This document shows, in pieces, positions 43,701 to 51,220 of a stretch of 64,000 nt of DNA (position 1 is the stretch's first letter; every line of letters starts with the position of its first letter). The position numbers and the translations under genes are program-made. The stretch lies in NCBI RefSeq assembly GCF_934202865.1, contig NZ_CAKPYL010000001.1, forward strand, positions 13,919-77,918. Reading direction: 5' to 3'. Below the pieces are notes generated by a model that made no database searches, was not told the origin of the DNA, and saw only the letters and a program-made list of their open reading frames with translations. This stretch comes from an uncultured Fenollaria sp. Its GTDB lineage: Bacteria > Bacillota > Clostridia > Tissierellales > Peptoniphilaceae.

Positions 43701-46167
43701 ATATGATGACGCTGAAGGTGAATACAAAATTGTCTTTGGTGATGAAAAGCCTATAGACCCAGTTGATCCAGTCGATCCAGTTGAGCCAGAAGAAACAATC
43801 TACAAGATGATTGAGACTGACGAAGCGCAAAAACTTATCGAAGAAAATAAAGGCAATGAAAACTTTGTCATCTTTGACGCAAGAACAAAGGCTGAATACA
43901 ACGAATCTCACATAGAAGGCTGTATTCACCATGATTACTACGCTAAAGATCATGAAGAGTTCATAAAAACTTTAGATAAGAACAAAACTTACCTATTATA
44001 CTGCAGAACACAAGTTCGTTCAGGCGCAACTGCTGAAATCATGAAAAAGCTTGGCTTTAAGAAGATTTATTGGATGAACGGTGGTATGACTAAGTGGCTT
44101 AGAGAAAATCGTCCATCAGTCTTCCCTGAGTACGACAAAGCGCTTGATTTAAATATCGGCGCAGATAAATCAGCCTACACTGCTGGCGAAAATGTCGTTT
44201 TAAACGCAAAAGTAACTGACCTTGATGGCAATGGCGTAAGAAAAGCAAATATCGATTTAGCCTTAGTTGATGAAAGCGGCAGCGCTATCGATAGAAAAAC
44301 TATTCAATCAGGCAATACTGGTGAGTTCACTGTAAGCTTTACAGCACCATCAAGACTTGGTAAATACACAGTTGAAGCAAAAGCTAGCTACAACGACTTC
44401 AAAAACGCCAATGGCCTTGCATCTTTCGATGTAGCTCAAAGCGATAAAGAATTTGCTTCTTATGAAGAGAGAAAAACAGCTGGACAATATAAGCACCTAA
44501 AGACTACTGATTTTGAGTATGAAGCGCTAGAAAAACACTATGGCAAGAACATACTTCAATATTATGTTAAGGATGCAAATTTAAAAGATCACAGAATTTC
44601 GGATTTAATTGACCCTAATAAGAAAACAGTCTTAGTCTTTGGTTACCCAGGCTGCGGCGCTTGTGTAGATATGTGGAAAGCTATGGCTCCACTTGCACAC
44701 GAAAAATATAATTTCATTGAAATAGTTACTTCAGTTGAAGAAGATGTTAATTCAACAGTTAAGTTCGTGGACAATGTTTTGAAAGAATTAAATATCGAAC
44801 ACTTCAAAGACCATATCTTCTACGATGCTGACGAAAAGATCTGGGCATCACGCCTAGGCTTCTTAACAACACCAAACACAGTTATACTAGACGAAAACGG
44901 AAGATTAGTAAACATCGCCGGTGCACTTGATAAAGACGGTTTATATGATTTACTATACAAAACTTTAGGCTTAAACGTTGAAGGAGACGACGAGCCAGAA
45001 GATGAGTATAACGCTAAGCTAGATTTAAACTTCGATAAAGAAGAGATAAATATAGGCGAAACAGTTAAGATCACAGCTAAATTACAAGATTTATTCGGCA
45101 AAAACATCTACCAAGATACAATCAGATACACAATCAAGCACCCAAACGGCGCTTACCAAGATGGTGTCTACGATAGAAAGACAGGCTATACAGGCGAAAC
45201 AAATCTATACTTCACAAGCGATGACTCAAGCGTTGAAGGCGAACATGAAGTTACTATCGAACTTATCTCAAATAATTACAAAGCTAAAAAAGTCACAAAA
45301 TCATTTAGAATAGTGAAAGACACAAAGAAAGATGATTATAACTTAAATATCTCTTTTGGTAAAGACAATTTCAAAAAAGGCGACGTTATCAGAATGGTTC
45401 TAGAAGTAAAAGACCAAAATGGAAGCCCAGTTAAGAATGAAAGAGTTAAATTTACATTCACTTATCCAGAAGGAAAATCATATAACTACGATAGACAAAC
45501 AGACTACTATGGAAAGGCAATGCTGACATTTACAACAAACTCATCCATTCCAGACGGTAAATTCACATTAAAAGCAAGTTTAACAGACAGACCAGAATAT
45601 ACAGCAGAAAATTCATTCACACTTGGAAGCTCAGAGCCAGATAAGCCTATTAACAAAGATACATTAACATATCAAGACAGATATAACAATGGCGAGTTCA
45701 ATCACTTACAATCAGGCGACCTACTTGGCAAACTAAGAAATGCATACGGCACAAACGTTTCTAATTACACACTTACAAACATGCAAGGACAAACAGTTAC
45801 AATCGCTTCACTAATGGATGGACGCCGTCCAACAGTTATCGCCATGGGTTACCCAACATGTAGAGGATGTCAAGCAAGCTGGAGAAGCCTTGTAAATATC
45901 AATAAATCAAGCTTCAACATGGTAGAAGCAATGACAAATGGCGACAGCCAAAGCATCACATCCATACTAAACAGACTTGGCCTAAGCCAAATGCTACCAT
46001 ACTTCCACTACAACGCAAGAAGCTTATTTAACCTAATTAACTCAAACTACGTTCCTTGCCTAATGTACCTTGATAAAGATGGCAATATAACAAACTTAAG
46101 CTACTTCAACTCAAACGAAGAAGTACTAAGCATTGTTAGGACAATAGGAGGAACAATATCAAAATAA
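40774..46167 (+). CDS. Giant secreted C1A peptidase fused to rhodanese and two thioredoxin-like domains
   Basis: 1797 residues. Signal peptide (1-27), propeptide, papain-like domain with Gln127, Cys133 (NGSCWSF), His269 (NHAVAIVGWDD) and Asn299 (KNSWGQ); lectin-like domain (about 342-494); two BIG2-like domains (504-586, 593-674); three Ig-like repeats (685-782, 788-884, 889-988); rhodanese (about 1008-1114) with Cys1077 in LLYCRTQVRSG; an Ig-like repeat (1123-1222); a thioredoxin/redoxin-like domain (1227-1400) with CGAC at 1294-1297 and cis-Pro in TTPNTVIL; two Ig-like repeats (1412-1515, 1522-1622); a second thioredoxin-like domain (1629-1797) with CRGC at 1696-1699 and YVPCLMYL. No LPXTG, SLH or other anchor is seen. 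AGGGAGG precedes the ATG. Proteolysis combined with thiol or sulfur chemistry outside the cell is inferred. Confidence 0.92.
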   Translation: MKRKFSKSILSLVLALIILVTPVTAFAEDLEISDPIVDQVDLADIVKKDEIADDIEGSFSPINPEYNKVRSSKQDEKFYGLRVSPIICNTNYELEKSNEFAPWRERQAAPRKYDLRERNRVTPVKNQGPNGSCWSFASFASAESVLMPEYNDFSEKNMRNTHGFDWGPDQGGTWQVSSAYLTRGSGPISEADEPYSPYDFNSPRGLRRVKDVDKIMNIPDVRGGWDTDTLKQAIMEYGAAYTTINGDESYLNTRTMGSYNPGYSGYANHAVAIVGWDDDFSRYNFGITPPGDGAWLIKNSWGQNWKYMGGYYWVSYYDAFAGRSNAIFKLKDMVPNEEIWYYDDLGMTSTYGNGQSAYFSNVFGPVNSSKDVYQVGFFVPSNGARYEIYMTKGRGQVSFNDRVKVAEGSVTYAGYVNIPIRKYNVSNGEYFAPIVKLTTPGYNYPIPVENYIAGYSSRARANRGESYISYNGTSWTDMTQVKYNANVALKAMTVPAGSSPSYDKKVSSIEFNENPVNIKVGETYEINPIILPEDATNKNLNYSVSPTGIVSVQNGALKALRVGTATVTATATDGSYKRSSFAVNVSDDIQNLEVKNIILDNEVLKLKVNETSTIRASVEPSNATNKAIYWSSTNTSVATVQGGYVKAIAKGECDIIAKTSNGVSKKAHVTVYEEDVSDDKDIIKVVSSVSSKTVKQGYSQTLTVNSKDYLNRNLRYVMTEIEVITPNGTTINKSAYSDYYGNAKFTLSSNEISIAGEYTVNIKVSGGTYKANTDRLTFTVEDARPSFDVEVKPMSKEIMNNQKVQLAIHATANGRNVRYVDLDIEIVTASGAVHKNTGRTNYYGRANYYYSPDGGQEGTYTVKVTAKSSQYKDAVGTASFEVKKYKNPYHLDMSFEKDQESYKLGDRAGISIKVVDQRKYGVRYLPVKIEVSGPNNFNYKLTKYTNNSGIATVYITPTQDMGEGEYIINATASKYRYDDAEGEYKIVFGDEKPIDPVDPVDPVEPEETIYKMIETDEAQKLIEENKGNENFVIFDARTKAEYNESHIEGCIHHDYYAKDHEEFIKTLDKNKTYLLYCRTQVRSGATAEIMKKLGFKKIYWMNGGMTKWLRENRPSVFPEYDKALDLNIGADKSAYTAGENVVLNAKVTDLDGNGVRKANIDLALVDESGSAIDRKTIQSGNTGEFTVSFTAPSRLGKYTVEAKASYNDFKNANGLASFDVAQSDKEFASYEERKTAGQYKHLKTTDFEYEALEKHYGKNILQYYVKDANLKDHRISDLIDPNKKTVLVFGYPGCGACVDMWKAMAPLAHEKYNFIEIVTSVEEDVNSTVKFVDNVLKELNIEHFKDHIFYDADEKIWASRLGFLTTPNTVILDENGRLVNIAGALDKDGLYDLLYKTLGLNVEGDDEPEDEYNAKLDLNFDKEEINIGETVKITAKLQDLFGKNIYQDTIRYTIKHPNGAYQDGVYDRKTGYTGETNLYFTSDDSSVEGEHEVTIELISNNYKAKKVTKSFRIVKDTKKDDYNLNISFGKDNFKKGDVIRMVLEVKDQNGSPVKNERVKFTFTYPEGKSYNYDRQTDYYGKAMLTFTTNSSIPDGKFTLKASLTDRPEYTAENSFTLGSSEPDKPINKDTLTYQDRYNNGEFNHLQSGDLLGKLRNAYGTNVSNYTLTNMQGQTVTIASLMDGRRPTVIAMGYPTCRGCQASWRSLVNINKSSFNMVEAMTNGDSQSITSILNRLGLSQMLPYFHYNARSLFNLINSNYVPCLMYLDKDGNITNLSYFNSNEEVLSIVRTIGGTISK

Positions 46168-46209
46168 TTATAGAAAAACACTCTATAAGAATAATATTTA
46201 GTTTACACA

Positions 46210-46249
46210 GTGGATGCTATCTAGAAATAGATGGCATCTACTTTTTTAT
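46210..46249 (+). terminator. Terminator of the giant C1A peptidase gene
   Basis: TGGATGCTATCTA (46211-46223) pairs with TAGATGGCATCTA (46228-46240), followed by CTTTTTTATTT, 45 bp after the stop codon. Confidence 0.88.
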
Positions 46250-46290
46250 TTATTTGGGGAATTTTGTATAAGATTTAAAATAGATTTTGC

Positions 46291-46403
46291 ATGGCTAATG
46301 GCGGGCGTTTGGTATACGCCGCGCAAATGGTCTATGCCGAGCTGATGGTATACGCCGCGCTGATGGTATACGCCGCGCGTTTAACGTATGACGTGCGTTT
46401 CGT
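46291..46403. repeat. 18-nt tandem repeat array
   Basis: About five units of 18 bp, the clearest being GAGCTGATGGTATACGCC and GCGCTGATGGTATACGCC in succession, flanked by GCGCAAATGGTCTATGCC and a degenerate GCGCGTTTAACGTATGAC. Each unit centres on the palindrome GTATAC. The same family and its left flank (ATGGCGGGC) occur at 27226-27272. Confidence 0.8.
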
Positions 46404-46530
46404 TTTTCTCGCCAGCTGCACTTAACGCGATTCGTAATTTGCTAAAAATGATATAGGCGCAAAAAAAGAGAGCCGAAGCTCTCTTATATCTTTAAGATCT
46501 TTAATCTTTTATATTTATTTAGATCAAATA

Positions 46531-46808
46531 GTGAGAAAATTGATTTTCACGAGCGCAGCATTCGGAGAAAACTGTTTTTAGTGAGAAAATATATGTTCCA
46601 AAAGCAGCGCATTGAGACAAATTGTTTCAATTGCTTTGCGCAGGACGACGGCCGAGTGTCTCGCACCAAGGTTCTCGCCCAAAAGGGCGAGGTTTTTCTA
46701 ATCCATCTAGTGGAGTGTAACGTAACGAATATGGATTTATAGTCGGACAAGCTTAGCAATTGTCAATTTGTTGAACTAAGCTGCGTGGAACTATCTTTTC
46801 GATGTGCA
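46531..46808 (+). repeat. Large dispersed repeat, copy with an internal insertion
   Basis: Closely matches 27414-27672 throughout, with shared blocks GATTTTCACGAGCGCAGC, AAAAGCAGCGCATTGAGACA, GGACGACGGCC, AACGAATATGGATTTATAGT and AACTATCTTTTCGATGTGCA. Between GGACGACGGCC and AATCCATCTAGTG it carries about 46 extra bases (46655-46700), which are a member of the variable-hairpin repeat family (46663-46699, arms CTCGCCC and GGGCGAG). No gene lies in 46168-46904. Confidence 0.8.
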
Positions 46809-46840
46809 ATTTACTTAAAAATATAAATCTAGACATAAAC

Positions 46841-46876
46841 AAGGACAGAGATTTTATTTTCTCTGTCCTTTTTCTT
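46841..46876. terminator. Bidirectional terminator, second copy of a cassette
   Basis: AAGGACAGAG (46841-46850) pairs with CTCTGTCCTT (46861-46870), then TTTCTTTT. Flanks CTAGACATAAA and TTTATCTATGAATTA resemble those of the terminator at 16696. Confidence 0.85.
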
Positions 46877-46904
46877 TTATCTATGAATTAATTCTTCATT
46901 ATTT

Positions 46905-47564
46905 TTATTTTGCCATTCCGTATGTCATTAAAACGTTTGTAATGAATATAATTCCCTTACCCTCTTCCTCTATTTGCGTTTCCTTTCTAATCGATTCAAC
47001 TATATCCTTAGTTTTTGCTTCTTCCGATATAATCAAAACGATCTCTTTCTCTGGTTCGATGAGCATATTGAAGACTTTACGCGCTTCTTCGCTGCCCGAG
47101 CCTCTCGCGTGCATAACAGTTCCGCCTCTTGAGCCAGCTTTTTGAGCTGCTTCAATCACGTCGTCTGCATTTCCTTTTTCAACTATAGTATATATGGCGT
47201 TGTACATATTTTCACCTCTTTTAATATTTTCACTTCCATTAGCATTATCTTCAGTGCCAAAAACGTTGAATGCGCTCTCGATGTAGGCTATTCCGTGGTT
47301 TGGCTTGTCCATTTCAAGTTTTTCTACTAAATAATCAGCAAGATCCATGATCTCCTCAGTCTTTCCGAAGAGCATAAGAACTGCTTTTTTCTTGTCGTTT
47401 AGACCTAAGTAGTCGAATATTGTCCTAGATGCAGTGCCTCTGCCTAGCATGGCTACTGAGGCTGTAACGCCTTTTTCATCCGCTAAATGCAAGACTTTGC
47501 TCGCTTTATTGTGCTCGACTATAACGACTAGCATTTCTAAGTGACGAGACTTTAAACTACGCAT
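46905..47564 (-). CDS. Tandem PII-like signalling protein
   Basis: 219 residues made of two PII-like (GlnB-fold) halves. The first (residues 8-100) has EMLVVIVEHNKASKVLHLADEKGVTASVAMLGRGTAS; the second (about 118-219) has AIYTIVEKGNADDVIEAAQKAGSRGGTVMHARGSG, where GSRGGTVxxARG is the nucleotide-contacting T-loop base pattern. It overlaps the end of the DUF1538 membrane gene by eight bases, so it probably gates that protein in response to a nucleotide or energy signal. The effector is unknown. Confidence 0.85.
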   Translation of the reverse strand: MRSLKSRHLEMLVVIVEHNKASKVLHLADEKGVTASVAMLGRGTASRTIFDYLGLNDKKKAVLMLFGKTEEIMDLADYLVEKLEMDKPNHGIAYIESAFNVFGTEDNANGSENIKRGENMYNAIYTIVEKGNADDVIEAAQKAGSRGGTVMHARGSGSEEARKVFNMLIEPEKEIVLIISEEAKTKDIVESIRKETQIEEEGKGIIFITNVLMTYGMAK

Positions 47565-49032
47565 TCTTCACTCCCCCTTTTTCATGTTTCAGATAGAATA
47601 GACCAAGTATTTGCAGTGCTATAAGCGGAGTCATCGCTACCATGGCAATGGTACCGAAGCCGTCTATAAGTAGGTCCGCTGTTGGTGTTGAGGCTGCAAC
47701 GCCTTGTGCATAAGCAAGGATAAATGTCGCAGTCATCGGTCCTGAGGCAACGCCACCTGAGTCAAAGGCGATGCCGACGAATAGGTTTGGCACCTTTTTC
47801 ATTATCAAGAATGTTATGATATAGCCCGGTAGCAAGACGTGCCATAGCTGCATGCCAGGAACTAGTATTTTAAGAATCGACAAGGCAACCGCGATGCCGA
47901 CACCTATTGACAAAGTCATAAGTACGACTGATTTTTTGATTGAGCCCGCTGTAACGGCTTCGATTTGGTTCGTAAGTACGTGAACTGCCGGCTCCGCAAG
48001 TATAGTCAGTACGCCCATCAGAAAGGCGATGGCAACGATGAAGGCCTTGCTGTGCTCGCTCGCTAGCACGTGACCTATGTAGCGGCCGACGTCCATAAAG
48101 CCAGAGTTTACGCCAACTAGAAAGATTACAAGTCCCACAAATGTTAAAACGCAGCCGGTTGCGATTCTTGCGTTTGCCCTCTTCGAATTATGGAAGAAGA
48201 TCATGTTGCAGATCGTGTAAATCACGATTATGGGTAGAAGCGCGATGATTATCTCTTTAGCGACTATCGCCGCCTCGTGGATGAAGTGCGAGAAAATGCC
48301 CGCTTCGCTCGCCACGGCAATGTCTGGAACCTCACCAAACTCTGGTTTTGATAGCATGCCAAGTACCAGTGCACCGATGATGGCGCCTGCTGAAGCGATG
48401 CCAACTAAGCCAAAGGAGTCGTCTTCGGACTTTTGGCTGTCTTTGTTAATGGCGGAGGCACCTGCGGATAAAGCAAGTAAAAATGGTACAGTCAGTGCCC
48501 CAGTTGTCGCTCCTGAAGCATCAAAGGATACTGCTAGGAAGAACTGGTCTGAAAGCACTGCAAGTACGAGTATTACGCCATATGTAAGCATTAAAAACTT
48601 CTTTAGTGAATACACTTCTACTATACGCACCATGCCTAGTGAAATAAGTAAAGCGACACCCATTGACACAAGCATAACTAGTGTTGACTTCGATACGACG
48701 CCCAGAGTCACCTGGCCAACTTGATCTGCCAAGATGTGTAAATCCGGCTCAGCTATTGAAATGACAAAGCCTAAGATCAGTCCCATGAGCGCTATGACCC
48801 AAAGTTTACCGCTCTTAACGGCTGCGTTACCGAAGCTGTCGCCCATAGGCGTGATGCCAAGGTCGACGCCGATCAAAAATATTGTCAGTCCCAAAAGTAT
48901 GAAGACCGCGCCTAATAAAAAGCGTATAAAGACATCGCTCTCTAGCGGAACCACTGTAAAATTCAGTATCACAACGAGCAGCGATATCGGCAAAACGGTC
49001 GCTAGGACTTCTTTAAATTTCTCTTTAATCAA
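47557..49032 (-). CDS. DUF1538 family membrane protein
   Basis: 491 residues, about fourteen hydrophobic segments in two repeated halves. The family words ADQVGQVTLG, FDASGATTGALTVPFLLALSAGA and, in the second half, LTNQIEAVTAGSIKKS and FDSGGVASGPMTATFILAYAQG show the internal duplication of DUF1538. The repeated polar-glycine patches in membrane segments suggest a transport path for an ion or small solute. Start codon is TTG (49032-49030) behind AAAAGGAAG. Paired with a PII-like regulator, as in several other bacteria. Confidence 0.85.
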   Translation of the reverse strand: MIKEKFKEVLATVLPISLLVVILNFTVVPLESDVFIRFLLGAVFILLGLTIFLIGVDLGITPMGDSFGNAAVKSGKLWVIALMGLILGFVISIAEPDLHILADQVGQVTLGVVSKSTLVMLVSMGVALLISLGMVRIVEVYSLKKFLMLTYGVILVLAVLSDQFFLAVSFDASGATTGALTVPFLLALSAGASAINKDSQKSEDDSFGLVGIASAGAIIGALVLGMLSKPEFGEVPDIAVASEAGIFSHFIHEAAIVAKEIIIALLPIIVIYTICNMIFFHNSKRANARIATGCVLTFVGLVIFLVGVNSGFMDVGRYIGHVLASEHSKAFIVAIAFLMGVLTILAEPAVHVLTNQIEAVTAGSIKKSVVLMTLSIGVGIAVALSILKILVPGMQLWHVLLPGYIITFLIMKKVPNLFVGIAFDSGGVASGPMTATFILAYAQGVAASTPTADLLIDGFGTIAMVAMTPLIALQILGLFYLKHEKGGVKNA

Positions 49033-49123
49033 AATGTCACTTCCTTTTAGTCAAATTCGTTTATTTCTTTAGACAAGTAAAATCATTAATACTATTATAA
49101 TGGAAAAGTGCCCCAATTTCAAG

Positions 49124-49852
49124 CTATTTCTCAATTAAGTAGTGCCAGTAACGCTTTGGCATATTTGAAATCATCAGCTTTTCATTGCGTCTCTCGTCTA
49201 TGGCGATGGTCTTGTAAAAGTCTTTCCAAGCTTCTTCGAAGAATTTTTCTTTTTCGCTAATAGTGTAGTCAAGGCTTTTTAGCTCCAGAAATTCGACCTT
49301 CCCCTTCATGTGCATGGCGGCCGTACCACGCTTCACATCAGCGATTACAAAGTTTATAGTGGGGAGCCTCTTCACAAAATGAGGTATGATGAGGGTCAAG
49401 ATGTCGTTCTTCGGCTCAAACTCAGCTAGCATCACGCCGCCCTCGACCTCTTTGAAGCGCAAAAGGCCTTTGTAGGAATGATTTTCCGATAAAACATTTC
49501 TACGAATGCGGCGAAATTCGCTCGCAGCCTTCTCCGATGAAAAGATGTAGCCGTAGCCGCGCTCGAAGACGCCTTTGATGGCGCGGATTAATATATCTTC
49601 CTTATTAGTATCACAGGATAAAAATACTGCCACTATCTCTCTCATGAAACGCTTCGGAAACTTCTCCTCAAGTGCTTTTAGTACGCGAGTGGCCTTTACC
49701 ATATCCGTAGTTATAAAAATTTTCGTATCAAATAAGGTGCCTTGATCCTCGGGCATGAATTTCGCGCGCCCTATGTCCTCGTAAAGCTCGAAGATGACTG
49801 TCATTAGGCCTTCGAAGGACCTGTCGTAATCAAAATAACGATAGCTGTTCAT
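49124..49852 (-). CDS. TIGR03915-type putative DNA repair protein
   Basis: 242 residues. SYRYFDYDRSFEGLMTVIFELYED at the N-terminus and AEFEPKNDILTLIIPHFVKRLP with FVIADVKRGTAAMH match the family that accompanies the TIGR03916 radical SAM protein. The biochemical role is not established; a DNA repair or modification function has been proposed from context. Its start lies within the 3' end of the radical SAM gene (23-bp overlap), so the two are coupled. Confidence 0.85.
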   Translation of the reverse strand: MNSYRYFDYDRSFEGLMTVIFELYEDIGRAKFMPEDQGTLFDTKIFITTDMVKATRVLKALEEKFPKRFMREIVAVFLSCDTNKEDILIRAIKGVFERGYGYIFSSEKAASEFRRIRRNVLSENHSYKGLLRFKEVEGGVMLAEFEPKNDILTLIIPHFVKRLPTINFVIADVKRGTAAMHMKGKVEFLELKSLDYTISEKEKFFEEAWKDFYKTIAIDERRNEKLMISNMPKRYWHYLIEK

Positions 49853-51056
49853 TTAAGTTCACCTTATCCATGAGTTTTATGCGAAGGTCTTCGCGCTTAT
49901 CAATCTTGCCTCCTCTATAGACCCCGCCTACTGTGATGAAGTATTTAGCACGCTTTAAGGAGATGTGCATGTTCTCGAGCGAGTCGTACGATAGCTTGGC
50001 AAAGCGCCTTGCGTTGATAATTTTGTGGCAGGTCGTCGGGCCAAAACCGGGCACGCGAAGAAGCTCTTCGTAGCTCGCTTTGTTGACCTCGATCGGGAAG
50101 AGCTCAATGTGATTTATCGCCCAAAAGGCCTTAGGATCAAGGTCCAGGTCGAGCATGGGATTTGCGCGCGAAACGATTTCGGAGGGCTTAAATTTGTAGA
50201 AGCGCATCAGCCAATCCGCTTGGTAGATGCGGTGCTCACGTAGTAATGGTGCGGCTTTGATGCCATAAGTGTACTTCGATTTAACGACCGGAACGAAGGC
50301 TGAATAATAGACGCGCTTCATGCTAAAGCCCTTGTAAAGCAGCGATGCCTTCGTGATTATCGTCTCGTCACTTTCATTCGCGGCACCGACTATCATTTGC
50401 GTGGTTTGCCCAGCCGGGGCAATGAGCGGTGCGCTCTTGTACTTGCGCCTGTCCTCTTTGTTCTCGGCTATTGCCATTTTAATATTGTTCATGGGCTTCA
50501 TGATGCCCTCTGTTGTTTTTTGCGGAGCAAGCATTTTTAGTGACTGTTCAGTCGGAAGCTCAATATTCACCGATACCCTATCGATCAGGGACGATAGCTT
50601 TGTAACCAGCTCTTTAGACGCGCCCGGTATGACCTTCATATGTATATAGCCATTGAAATGGTAAGTGTGGCGAAGGAGCTCAGCCGTTCTAATCAGCTGC
50701 TCCATGGTGTAGTCGGGGCTCTTGATGACTGCGCTTGAGAGGAAAAGGCCCTCGATATAGTTACGGATGTAAAAGTTCATAGTGAGCTCAGCGACCTCTT
50801 CGGGCGTGAACGAAGCGCGCGGCACATCGTTCGAAGCGCGGTTGATGCAGTACTCGCAGTCGTAGATGCAAACGTTTGTAAAGAGGATTTTTAAAAGAGA
50901 AATGCAGCGGCCGTCCTCAGACCAGCTGTGACAGATGCCGCAGGACGCAGCGTTACCAATGCCGCCAGAGTTTTTGCGTGAAGAATTAGACGAAGAGCAT
51001 GATGCATCGTACTTCGCCGAGTCAGATAAAATTTTGAGTTTCGCCTTTAAATCCAT
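49830..51056 (-). CDS. TIGR03916-type radical SAM DNA repair/modification protein
   Basis: About 408 residues. The radical SAM cluster motif is CIYDCEYC (CX3CX2C) in LFTNVCIYDCEYCINRA; an upstream CGICHSW could bind additional metal. The C-terminal helix-hairpin-helix LLRVPGFGPTTCHKIINARR (about residues 335-355) is a DNA-binding element, consistent with action on DNA. I chose the ATG at 51056 behind AGGTGAT; a longer frame from 51101 has no ribosome site. Confidence 0.88.
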   Translation of the reverse strand: MDLKAKLKILSDSAKYDASCSSSNSSRKNSGGIGNAASCGICHSWSEDGRCISLLKILFTNVCIYDCEYCINRASNDVPRASFTPEEVAELTMNFYIRNYIEGLFLSSAVIKSPDYTMEQLIRTAELLRHTYHFNGYIHMKVIPGASKELVTKLSSLIDRVSVNIELPTEQSLKMLAPQKTTEGIMKPMNNIKMAIAENKEDRRKYKSAPLIAPAGQTTQMIVGAANESDETIITKASLLYKGFSMKRVYYSAFVPVVKSKYTYGIKAAPLLREHRIYQADWLMRFYKFKPSEIVSRANPMLDLDLDPKAFWAINHIELFPIEVNKASYEELLRVPGFGPTTCHKIINARRFAKLSYDSLENMHISLKRAKYFITVGGVYRGGKIDKREDLRIKLMDKVNLNEQLSLF

Positions 51057-51128
51057 AGTATCACCTGAGTATATTGTATCACTAAATGGCGATTTTGGCA
51101 AGATATGGGCGGGGATAGGGGAAAAGAA

Positions 51129-51165
51129 AAAGGTGCATAACTATTGCTAGCTATGCACCTTGTAT
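51129..51165 (-). terminator. Terminator of the S8 protease gene
   Basis: AAGGTGCATA (51130-51139) pairs with TATGCACCTT (51152-51161); a T5 run follows on the minus strand. Confidence 0.75.
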
Positions 51166-51220
51166 TTTTTATTGATTTTTTTGTGTCAATTGTTTTTTGC
51201 GAAAATTGAATGCGAAATTT

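Noticed and set aside
37567-46167. LPXTG sorting signals in the two C1A peptidases
   Set aside because: Neither C-terminus has an LPXTG-like motif followed by a hydrophobic stretch and basic tail.
46291-46403. CRISPR array
   Set aside because: Units are contiguous 18-mers with no spacers of constant length, and no cas genes are present.
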